From CAZXDL01 sp964639505 (lineage in GTDB: Bacteria; Patescibacteriota; Saccharimonadia; Saccharimonadales; UBA4665), in NCBI GenBank assembly GCA_964639505.1, contig CAZXDL010000010.1, positions 1-28,650 on the forward strand: a stretch of DNA of 28,650 bases, in the 5' to 3' direction. Made by a program: the position numbers and the translations under genes. Position 1 is the stretch's first letter. The number at the start of each line of letters is the position of its first letter. Under the pieces are notes generated by a model. That model did not search any database. It was not told the DNA's origin and was given only the letters and a program-made list of their open reading frames with translations. This document shows, in pieces, positions 8,223-14,107 of the stretch.

Positions 8223-9221
8223 TTACTTTTTCTTGGGGGGTGGAAGAGTAGTGGTAGATCTTTCCCAGATAGACCAGGAGCTAGGAACTACACCCTTCCT
8301 ACTTGCGATATAAGACCAGGCCAAATGTTTCCTCGGGGTGGAAGCCATCATCTCGGCATTTCCTTGGATGCAATCTCTCATATATGAAAATGCATCTGCG
8401 TAAGGGCCTTTTGTGTAATTGGGAACCAATAATGCAGACATCACTTGTACTGTAGTGACATTTACACTATTGCGCATAAGTTGATAGCTAAGGGAATCCT
8501 TCATCGGGTAGAACTTGGAAATTCGACCCATCAATGCATCGTCAATTGGAAGCAGCTGTAGCTTGTTTTGAGTGGCCTTGTACTCGTCGAGAACACCCGC
8601 AGGATACGCTGTAACCAGAATCCCTACGTCGTAGATCCCAGACAAAATGCCATCGACGATTTCCTTATTGGAATTGGGGGTATCATCCAACGTGATCAAA
8701 AGGTTGCCAACGTTGGGGTGCATCATCATCCTTGCGGTGTATGCACTACCCCCAATTGCTGCGATTTTCATCCCCACGATATCCGAGACCGTACGGACTG
8801 GATTCTCACTTGCCCCAGGGGTCCATCCCCCAATCTTGATATCTATACCCTTCACACTCGCTAGTTGTTTCTTCGTGATTCCCGCTCTGGTTATGAAGTG
8901 AACTTGTTCGGGGAATAGAGGAATCAAAATCTTTATGTTGGAGAGGTCCTTCGTATTTCTGTAAAGGTCTCCTACATCCAACTGTGCAATGCCTCCTGGT
9001 ACTTCGTTAGCCAGGATCAAATCAAGATTAAAGGGACTCCCCTTGGTAGTGCGAATCTTGAACGTATAGGCATCATTGTTACATACCTCGGCCATCTCTT
9101 TGATGTATCGAGAGTAGCTACCGTTGATATCCCCCGTTGCAATTTCAATATCAAGTGCGAAGGATAAGGTAGTTGTAACTACCAGGATAAGGGCAAGGAA
9201 AAAGTGAGCGATTCGTTTCAT
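8223..9221 (-). CDS. Secreted TAXI-family (TRAP-type) solute-binding protein
   Basis: 332 residues, the usual length for TAXI periplasmic receptors. The first 22 residues form a signal peptide (MKRIAHFF, a hydrophobic core, cut probably after LSFA). The mature protein begins IEIATGDINGSYSRY, matching the family's opening strand and glycine-rich substrate loop. A second lobe is seen around residues 130-215 (IKIGGWTPGASE, DIVGMKIAAIGG). The tail TTTLPPPKKK is basic. In bacteria these proteins feed substrates to TRAP membrane subunits, none of which are seen here. The ATG overlaps the stop of the preceding 47-aa membrane gene (ATGA), so the three-gene operon is tightly coupled. This stretch looks richer in G+C than its neighbours, which hints at acquisition from a host. 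Substrate and role in the phage are unknown. Confidence 0.8.
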   Translation of the reverse strand: MKRIAHFFLALILVVTTTLSFALDIEIATGDINGSYSRYIKEMAEVCNNDAYTFKIRTTKGSPFNLDLILANEVPGGIAQLDVGDLYRNTKDLSNIKILIPLFPEQVHFITRAGITKKQLASVKGIDIKIGGWTPGASENPVRTVSDIVGMKIAAIGGSAYTARMMMHPNVGNLLITLDDTPNSNKEIVDGILSGIYDVGILVTAYPAGVLDEYKATQNKLQLLPIDDALMGRISKFYPMKDSLSYQLMRNSVNVTTVQVMSALLVPNYTKGPYADAFSYMRDCIQGNAEMMASTPRKHLAWSYIASRKGVVPSSWSIWERSTTTLPPPKKK

Positions 9222-9361
9222 TTCGTCATGCTTCCAATTGCATTGTCTATGGCCGAACTCGTTGCTTGTTGAGTCTGGGTTGGAGTTGGTGTGTCGGGCA
9301 GGGACATAATTATTCCCACTACTAGGAATAGTATCAATCCCGCAATAAATAAGAGCCTCAT
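9218..9361 (-). CDS. Small membrane protein, 47 aa
   Basis: One hydrophobic helix at residues about 2-20 (LLFIAGLILFLVVGIIM), then a proline/threonine/glutamine-rich tail (TPTPTQTQQATSS) likely outside the inner membrane. The ATG lies 1 base after the stop of the coiled-coil gene, and the TGA stop overlaps the ATG of the TAXI-like gene, so it is translationally coupled on both sides. AGAGAG serves as the ribosome binding site. No homologue is recognised; its placement suggests a partner of the secreted protein. Confidence 0.75.
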   Translation of the reverse strand: MRLLFIAGLILFLVVGIIMSLPDTPTPTQTQQATSSAIDNAIGSMTK

Positions 9362-9362
9362 T

Positions 9363-10175
9363 TTAATCTCTCTTGGAGGGAGTGTAAACAGAAGTATTGG
9401 TTACAGGGTTGAATTCCTCCACTAACTGGGTTGGGGGCATCAGCTGGGCGTTACCCCTTACTTCCGGTACCAGGGGCAAATCATCGGACTGTAGGCTACG
9501 ATTGAGATCGTCAAGAGTTGCGAAGCTGTTTGCAACCCTTTGTTGGATAGCTCTTATAGCCTCATCTGCCTCGATTTGTGCGATTGCGTCGGTTTTCCCA
9601 AGGCCTCTAGCAAATATGCTGATTTTCTCGTCGTACTTGGTAGCTTCCCAAATGGCTGTCGCCCTTTTTATCTGAGTTCTGAACTCTGCTTGCTCTGCTT
9701 TGGCTCGCTTTATCGCTGAGTAAAGACGTTCCCTGGTTTCTTCTCTAACCTTTAATTGATTTAAGAAAGGAGCCGCATCCGCAGGGAAGTTTTTCCTTAA
9801 ATCTTCCACCATCAACCGGAAACCTTCCACTTGTTTACTATATTCTAGGGCTAAGTTTTCGGATGAGATTATCGTTTTGTTGTTCGCCTGGAAATTTCTT
9901 TCCATTGTTTCGATAGGATTTTGCCTGGCTTGGTATTTGATTAGCTTAAGGGAAAGGTTCCCCACGAAAATACCAAAGGCAGGGGCCAGTTTTAAACTAG
10001 CCCAAACGGTGATTAATCCTAGAAGGAATCCATATACCCCGGTGACTATTGACCAAATAAATGGGGCAAAAATACCACATGCAACTAATCCTGCTCCCCA
10101 AGCAAGGACCTTCGACCAAGTATCACTGGTCGCACCCTCTATTTTTTTAGGGAGTAATACGGCTAATACTGACAT
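9363..10175 (-). CDS. Membrane-anchored coiled-coil protein, about 270 aa
   Basis: Residues about 22-75 contain two or three membrane helices (VLAWGAGLVACGIFAPFIW and following). The rest is a long charged alpha-helical region (about 95-235) rich in A/E/K/R/Q, then a proline-rich tail. The layout is loosely like PspA- or LemA-type envelope proteins, but I cannot name a family. I chose the ATG at 10175: AGGACT lies 8 bases before it. The frame is open to 10235, but that would start translation inside the tRNA. First protein gene of a coupled three-gene envelope operon transcribed through tRNA-Leu from promoter P3. Like the TAXI-like gene it looks richer in G+C than the rest of the window. Confidence 0.75.
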   Translation of the reverse strand: MSVLAVLLPKKIEGATSDTWSKVLAWGAGLVACGIFAPFIWSIVTGVYGFLLGLITVWASLKLAPAFGIFVGNLSLKLIKYQARQNPIETMERNFQANNKTIISSENLALEYSKQVEGFRLMVEDLRKNFPADAAPFLNQLKVREETRERLYSAIKRAKAEQAEFRTQIKRATAIWEATKYDEKISIFARGLGKTDAIAQIEADEAIRAIQQRVANSFATLDDLNRSLQSDDLPLVPEVRGNAQLMPPTQLVEEFNPVTNTSVYTPSKRD

Positions 10176-10205
10176 TAGGTGAGTCCTATTACACAAGTTA
10201 AGGAT

Positions 10206-10294
10206 TGGTAGGGGGAGAGGGAGTCGAACCCTCACGACCCGTTAGGGCCTACGGATTTTAAGTCCGTTGCGTCTACCGATTTCGCCATCCCCCC
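10206..10294 (-). tRNA. tRNA-Leu (anticodon UAA), CCA encoded
   Basis: 89 bases including the encoded CCA. The 7-bp acceptor pairs GGGGGGA with TCCCCCT (one G-T). The anticodon arm is ACGGACTTAAAATCCGT with anticodon TAA, which reads UUA codons, common in this AT-rich genome. A long class II variable arm (GGCCC...GGGTC region) and a T arm GAGGG-TTCGACT-CCCTC follow, then discriminator A and CCA. It starts 8 bases after promoter motif P3 and ends 30 bases before the ATG of the membrane coiled-coil gene, so it is probably cut out of a longer message. Confidence 0.95.
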
Positions 10295-10302
10295 ATACTA
10301 TA

Positions 10303-10311
10303 CTTATACCA
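10303..10311 (-). promoter_or_regulatory. Putative phage-sigma promoter P3 (TGGTATAAG) for tRNA-Leu and the TAXI operon
   Basis: Same 9-base motif; its last base is 9 bases before the first base of tRNA-Leu, so transcription would begin at or just before the tRNA 5' end. Confidence 0.7.
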
Positions 10312-10325
10312 TCATTTTCGAAGTA

Positions 10326-10718
10326 TTATAAATTCTTCCCAGCAAGTATGGCTAGTAGCTCATAAGCTTGCTGATAATCATTGTCAAGTAACAATTTGAC
10401 TATTGCAATTACAGCTTTTTGTTCTTTTTGACTCTCGATTTGCATTTGTAGCCTCTTATTAAGACTTTCGAGGGATACTGGCCTCCATTCTCCTTTAGGG
10501 GAAGATCTACAATGTAGTATACCTTCTATATTAGTTTCTTCGTAATACATTTTAGGCTTATTCTCCTGAGTATTTTGATCTATAATGGAAGCCAGTCTAG
10601 CAATTTCGTTATCTAACTCCAGTATTGTTCTAGAGTCAACTACTACTTTGCCTAAGTTAGGCGCTAACTTGGCGACATCTAATATGATGTCCCAACCTTC
10701 TGGTAAATTAACTTTCAT
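10326..10718 (-). CDS. Hypothetical protein, 130 aa
   Basis: Not recognised. N-terminal residues 1-10 (MKVNLPEGWD) are followed by helices with coiled-coil character (residues about 28-48 and 85-105), a central strand region (MYYEETNIEGILHCR) and a C-terminal helical hairpin. The start overlaps the TGA of the lipoprotein gene (ATGA), so it is coupled to it. GGA lies 8 bases upstream. Last gene of the accessory run that begins at 12437. Confidence 0.7.
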   Translation of the reverse strand: MKVNLPEGWDIILDVAKLAPNLGKVVVDSRTILELDNEIARLASIIDQNTQENKPKMYYEETNIEGILHCRSSPKGEWRPVSLESLNKRLQMQIESQKEQKAVIAIVKLLLDNDYQQAYELLAILAGKNL

Positions 10719-10954
10719 TTTTCAATTCCAACTATTAGTCTATCCCCTACCTTGAACTCTTTATTGGATATAAATCTCCAATTTATATCCGACCCATCCG
10801 TTACCCAGTATTCCCATTTCCTTTGGCTACGCTTAGAGGCTTCTCTAATACGGTATACTACCATAGAGGGGCTATCTATTACCGTATGGACAGGAGGGGC
10901 ATCACACCCTAGTAGAGATAAGGATATAAGAAGTGTAACAAGTATCCTTTTCAT
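10715..10954 (-). CDS. Small predicted lipoprotein, 79 aa
   Basis: Starts MKRILVTLLISLSLLGCDAPP: a short signal peptide with the lipobox LSLLGC, so C17 would be lipidated and the protein anchored in the membrane facing the periplasm. The next residue D18 would, by the usual +2 rule, favour keeping it in the inner membrane. The mature part is short and basic with a WEYWVTDGSDINWRF strand region. The frame is open further upstream to 11038, but only the ATG at 10954 gives a signal peptide. Phage lipoproteins of this size include superinfection-exclusion proteins (T5 Llp) and outer spanins; no inner spanin is seen next to it. It follows the Acb2-like gene by 2 bases. Confidence 0.75.
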   Translation of the reverse strand: MKRILVTLLISLSLLGCDAPPVHTVIDSPSMVVYRIREASKRSQRKWEYWVTDGSDINWRFISNKEFKVGDRLIVGIEK

Positions 10955-10956
10955 AA

Positions 10957-11214
10957 TTACAATTCGGTAGATTTTTTTATTCCACATCTTATAGCTATAA
11001 ACCCCATGCATAAATTTGTGGTTCCTATGGATATCCATTGTTGATCGAGTGCGGGACCAACCTCACTATCCCCATCTTGACCGCGAAAGCTATCACTGTG
11101 TTCCCGTAACCTTTTAATAAATGACATACAATTTTGTTCTAATTCTTTAGATTCTTTCAATAAGTCCAGTTCTTTTTGGGATAAAGTTCTGTATCCGGGA
11201 ATAGGGTCAGTCAT
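10957..11214 (-). CDS. acb2: Acb2-like protein, candidate anti-CBASS cyclic-nucleotide sponge
   Basis: 85 residues, within the size range of Acb2 (T4 Vs.4 family). The architecture matches from memory: an opening YRTLSQKELDLLKESKEL helix like the family's YR-L-x-E-E-I-x-x-I-K, then a helix with FIKRLREH, then the signature LDQQWISIGTTNLCMGF, which corresponds to the family's D-x-R-W-x-x-I-x-x-T-x-L-x-x-G-F-M, followed by an arginine and a basic tail. Acb2 binds cyclic di- and trinucleotides and so blocks CBASS effectors. AAGG 7 bases before the ATG is a good ribosome binding site, and the ATG overlaps the stop of the previous gene. Assigned by pattern recognition only; a structural match is needed to be certain. 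Confidence 0.65.
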   Translation of the reverse strand: MTDPIPGYRTLSQKELDLLKESKELEQNCMSFIKRLREHSDSFRGQDGDSEVGPALDQQWISIGTTNLCMGFIAIRCGIKKSTEL

Positions 11215-11546
11215 GATCTTACCTTAATATTATGAGATGTAGCTTCTTTAATCAGTTGTTCAATTATGGGGGGGTGGTTTATTGTCAGTCTATGTTCAAT
11301 TCCATAATCATCAGATATTATGAAACTACCCTTATCTTCCCACACAGCAACCTTAGTTGTTTCGGGATTTCTATAAGAATCCAAACTTATGGGTAAAGAA
11401 GTGGCATAGTTAGCGAGTGGTTCGTGAGGAGGCGGATAGCTGTATAAGTAAAGAACAAATTGCCCGAGGCCTGTAAAACCTAATTTCTCGAAACCATAAA
11501 AGGTCTTACCATTAAATTGCATAGGACCTTGATAATTAGAAATCAT
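11211..11546 (-). CDS. Hypothetical protein, 111 aa
   Basis: Not recognised. N-terminal half is rich in aromatic residues and glycine (FNGKTFYGFEKLGFTGLGQF, YLYSYPPPHEP), the second half has alternating strand-like segments (TKVAVWEDKGSFIISDD) and a C-terminal helix (PPIIEQLIKEATSH). No signal peptide. The ribosome binding site is GAAGG 8 bases from the ATG, and its stop overlaps the start of the Acb2-like gene. It may be part of the same counter-defence run. Confidence 0.7.
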   Translation of the reverse strand: MISNYQGPMQFNGKTFYGFEKLGFTGLGQFVLYLYSYPPPHEPLANYATSLPISLDSYRNPETTKVAVWEDKGSFIISDDYGIEHRLTINHPPIIEQLIKEATSHNIKVRS

Positions 11547-11559
11547 ATCTATACCTTCT

Positions 11560-11847
11560 TTACGTGAGTTGAACTATACTACTAGGTACTGGGGCTCTAG
11601 ACAGGGCTAAAATAGCTATCTCGATTGAGTGCATATCGTCTCCGTAGATATCCCAGAAATATCCTTGCTTTGGACCACGACTATACCTTAAAAACAAAGG
11701 GTAGCTAGTTCCCTGGAACTTTATTTGCACTGTAGGCTTTGCATCACAATGAGCATGAGGGGGTTTATAGTCTGGTAATATTTCGCATTGTTTATGCCAG
11801 AATTGATCAAGAAGGAGATTCACTAATTTATTAGTATCTACATTCAT
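11560..11847 (-). CDS. Hypothetical protein, 95 aa
   Basis: Not recognised. The ATG at 11847 is chosen because GAAGGAG lies 7 bases upstream, the best ribosome binding site in the area; the frame is open to 11904 but that start has none. It contains two histidines and two cysteines close together (KQCEIL, PPHAHCDAK near residues 19-35) that could bind metal, then strand-rich sequence (VQIKFQGTSYPLFLRYSRG). It follows the gap-broken gene. Confidence 0.7.
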   Translation of the reverse strand: MNVDTNKLVNLLLDQFWHKQCEILPDYKPPHAHCDAKPTVQIKFQGTSYPLFLRYSRGPKQGYFWDIYGDDMHSIEIAILALSRAPVPSSIVQLT

Positions 11848-11878
11848 AAGTTTCTCCTTCCTGTTCCTATTCCCTGCG

Positions 11879-12102
11879 TTAGAAGCCGAGTACTTTACGT
11901 TCATGTGGACTGAGTTTAGCTAGTATAGTCTCGCGTTCTTTGTTCGTCTTGGCNNNNNNNNNNNNNNNNNNNNNNNNNNNNNNNNNNNNNNNNNNNNNNN
12001 NNNNNNNNNNNNNNNNNNNNNNNNNNNNNNNNNNNNNNNNNNNNNNNNNNNNNCCTTCGCCAATAAGGACATCATTCCACATGACTTAACGTCACTCCAC
12101 AT
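11879..12102 (-). CDS. Small gene interrupted by an assembly gap
   Basis: The 3' part (11879-11953) encodes a charged helix ending LSPHERKVLGF, a C-terminus of a kind common in small phage and prophage proteins. The 5' part lies at 12054-12102; candidate starts are an ATG at 12102 that overlaps the stop of the preceding gene (ATGTGGAGTGA) and an ATG at 12082. The flanks of the 100-N run do not overlap, so the missing length and frame are unknown and I cannot say which start belongs to the 3' part. Confidence 0.45.
11954..12053. other. Assembly gap, 100 N
   Basis: Exactly 100 N, the default scaffolding spacer, so its length carries no information. Unlike the second gap, the flanking sequences share no visible overlap. 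Confidence 0.95.
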
Positions 12103-12343
12103 AATTTATGGGGTTTGAGACAGAAGCTTGATTTGCTAGAAGATCCTCTTCAATTGAGTCTATTCTATTTGTAACCTTACTGAGGAAGGCTTTTATGGCT
12201 AAGTATCTTCTAGCTTCAGTTAGAAAGAATTGGGCCTCTTCTAATCCTTGATATTCCACAGCACGAGATTGTGCCTCCTGAATCCATGCGTCTAAATTTA
12301 AAACAATATTTGGACTTTGGGTATTTTCATTTGAGTCAGGCAT
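12092..12343 (-). CDS. Hypothetical helical protein, 83 aa
   Basis: Not recognised. After an N-terminal polar stretch, residues about 15-70 look like two long helices with A/L/E content (WIQEAQSRAVEYQGLEEAQF, then RRYLAIKAFLSKVTNRIDSI). Start chosen at the ATG preceded by AGGTGA with 6 bases spacing; the frame is open a few codons further, but there is no better start. The AGGTGACTAAA leader is repeated almost exactly before the dUTPase start at 26945. The stop overlaps the possible ATG of the gap-broken gene. Confidence 0.7.
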   Translation of the reverse strand: MPDSNENTQSPNIVLNLDAWIQEAQSRAVEYQGLEEAQFFLTEARRYLAIKAFLSKVTNRIDSIEEDLLANQASVSNPINYVE

Positions 12344-12344
12344 T

Positions 12345-12437
12345 TTAGTCACCTAAATATATTTCTATCAAAAAGGAATCTTTGAATCTCATCAAATTAT
12401 CCTTGAATTTTCTTATATATGTACGAAAGATTTTCAT
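12345..12437 (-). CDS. Possible 30-aa leader peptide
   Basis: An ATG-initiated frame (begins MKIFRTYIRKFKDN, ends EIYLGD) fills the leader between promoter P4 and the next gene. It stops 1 base before that gene's ATG, and its last codons carry the AGGTGA ribosome binding site, so ribosomes finishing it could restart downstream. It is basic and amphipathic. No ribosome binding site precedes it, so it may be a chance frame. Confidence 0.4.
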   Translation of the reverse strand: MKIFRTYIRKFKDNLMRFKDSFLIEIYLGD

Positions 12438-12466
12438 AAAAGAAAAGACTATGGTGTATATAATTT

Positions 12467-12475
12467 CTTATACCA
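12467..12475 (-). promoter_or_regulatory. Putative phage-sigma promoter P4 (TGGTATAAG) for the accessory gene run
   Basis: Same 9-base motif, 28 bases past the polymerase stop codon and 30 bases before the possible leader peptide. An AT-only inverted repeat (7-bp arms at 12474-12480 and 12488-12494) overlaps its upstream edge; it has no T-run, so it could be an operator or weak terminator. The remaining leader (12353-12466) holds only the possible 30-aa peptide. Confidence 0.65.
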
Positions 12476-12502
12476 TAATTATGTTTCAATTATGAAATAA
12501 GT

Positions 12503-14107
12503 TTATACAAAAGTCTTTGCATTGTCAACCCTCAAGTTCTCAATTATACCAAAAAGTTCTAATTGAGTAACTCCTTCCTTTATTTCCTTAGTTTCTCCCC
12601 AGGAAATACCTATATCCCCTTCACACCCAATAGGAAGTTCCAAGAAGTCGAAGGTTTCTACGGGATAGTTATTAAGTGTGTCAAATCCTATTTGAAGAAC
12701 TTCAGCAGCATGTTGTATAGGGCATTCTATTTCAATAGAATCATACACTGTACAAACACTCTTTGCACCAAAGGGTTTTATCCTTCTGTTTAATTCTGCA
12801 AAAGTTGCTAATCCTATTGAACTAGTTGTTGACTGAATAATTACATTTTGACTGTTTCTTAAAGCGGCATTATATGCTGCCGTTTTACGAAAGCAGTCCA
12901 TTACCCCGTATTGTCTCTTTATTTGCCCCAAAGGAGTAAGACTGAGCATATACCTTTTGGTATATTCATGTGAAGCTAAGATATAATCTCGAATCTTGGG
13001 GAAAGTTCTAAAATATAAGTTAACAAGTTCTTCTGCTTTGGACACTTCAATATTTAATTGAGAAGCAATGCCTTTAACACTAGAACCATAAAGAATAGAA
13101 AAAGTAAGTATCTTACTTAATTGTCTTAAGAATTTATATTCTTTATGGAGTTTAGAAGAGGTATCTTTAATTATTGCAACAAATTCCGCATAAGGAATTT
13201 GTCTCATAGAAGACGCACTAAAACTATGAAAATCTAAGCCATCAGAAATGGCTTTTAACATAGCAGGTTCTTTTGCGATATTAGCTAGTACCTTAACTTC
13301 TGCACTGCTAAAGTCAAAGCTTATAAATACAGTCCCGTCTTCTACTATGTAACAGCATCTAACGTTATATCCATGAGTTGGTCTAGGTAATTGTGTTAGA
13401 TTGGGTTCTGATCCTGTGATTCTAAAAGAAGATGTACCGAATTGGTTATAGCTAGGATGTAATCTACCATCTATTTTTACAAAGTCTTCTATATATGTCT
13501 TTATAAAAGTATTATGTACAGCAGAGATATCCTTTCTCATAGCCATATCTGCTAGATACTGAAGGCTAGGATCCTGAGTTGTATATTTATTACCAGTCGG
13601 ATCTAACCCTGCCAAAGTCATTAAGGCCTGTCCATCTACCGCAGGTTCTCCAGCTTTGGTCTTGTAGGGAGGGATTAGTCCCTTCTCACCATATAGAAAT
13701 TCAGCTACTACTTTACCAGAGTTGAGATCAATACTTTTACCTATATAACTAAAGATCTTATCATCTAATTCCGGTATTCTTTTTTCCATTTTATGATGGA
13801 ACCATCTATTAACAGAAGAAGAATACTTCATACCATTGATTTCCAAATCAATGATAAATTCTTGAGCTGGTTGTTCTATTTCTAAATAACTGTTAATTAT
13901 AGGAGGATGACCTTTTCCAGGTTTTAATACAGCTTCAAATTCCTTTTCTAACAGCTCTAAAGTTGCTATACAATCTATACCACCATATACTTGCAACTTA
14001 TGAAAATCAAAATCTTCATATGTCTTATTAGTAACCGGAGCTACTTGAACTTGACTAGAATTTGTATCTTCAAATAAATCGTCGAAATTTAATGCTATTT
14101 GTTCCAT
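12503..14107 (-). CDS. DNA polymerase, family A, polymerase domain (with the last exonuclease motif)
   Basis: 534 residues from the ATG. Replicative phage polymerase of the Pol I type. From the ATG: Y41-x3-D45 (YGGIDCIATLEL) matches motif III of a DEDDy 3'-5' exonuclease, whose motifs I and II are in the upstream gene; the polymerase core has RITGSEPNLTQ near 229-239, motif A D265 (FDFSSAE), motif B R328/K332/Y340 (RQLSKILTFSILYG) and motif C D456 (VYDSIEIE, where the usual histidine is tyrosine). A QLELF at 515-519 near the C-terminus fits the bacterial beta-clamp binding motif. The ATG overlaps the stop of the exonuclease gene by one base (TGATG), so the two are made together and probably assemble into one enzyme. 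Confidence 0.93.
   Translation of the reverse strand: MEQIALNFDDLFEDTNSSQVQVAPVTNKTYEDFDFHKLQVYGGIDCIATLELLEKEFEAVLKPGKGHPPIINSYLEIEQPAQEFIIDLEINGMKYSSSVNRWFHHKMEKRIPELDDKIFSYIGKSIDLNSGKVVAEFLYGEKGLIPPYKTKAGEPAVDGQALMTLAGLDPTGNKYTTQDPSLQYLADMAMRKDISAVHNTFIKTYIEDFVKIDGRLHPSYNQFGTSSFRITGSEPNLTQLPRPTHGYNVRCCYIVEDGTVFISFDFSSAEVKVLANIAKEPAMLKAISDGLDFHSFSASSMRQIPYAEFVAIIKDTSSKLHKEYKFLRQLSKILTFSILYGSSVKGIASQLNIEVSKAEELVNLYFRTFPKIRDYILASHEYTKRYMLSLTPLGQIKRQYGVMDCFRKTAAYNAALRNSQNVIIQSTTSSIGLATFAELNRRIKPFGAKSVCTVYDSIEIECPIQHAAEVLQIGFDTLNNYPVETFDFLELPIGCEGDIGISWGETKEIKEGVTQLELFGIIENLRVDNAKTFV

Noticed and set aside
8568..8901. Plus-strand open frames opposite the TAXI-like gene
   Set aside because: They have no starts with ribosome binding sites and mirror the codon structure of the well-supported minus-strand gene; other plus-strand frames opposite genes were dropped for the same reason.
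10176..10235. Upstream extension of the membrane coiled-coil protein into tRNA-Leu
   Set aside because: The extra residues are a translation of the tRNA's 3' half; the ATG at 10175 has its own ribosome binding site.
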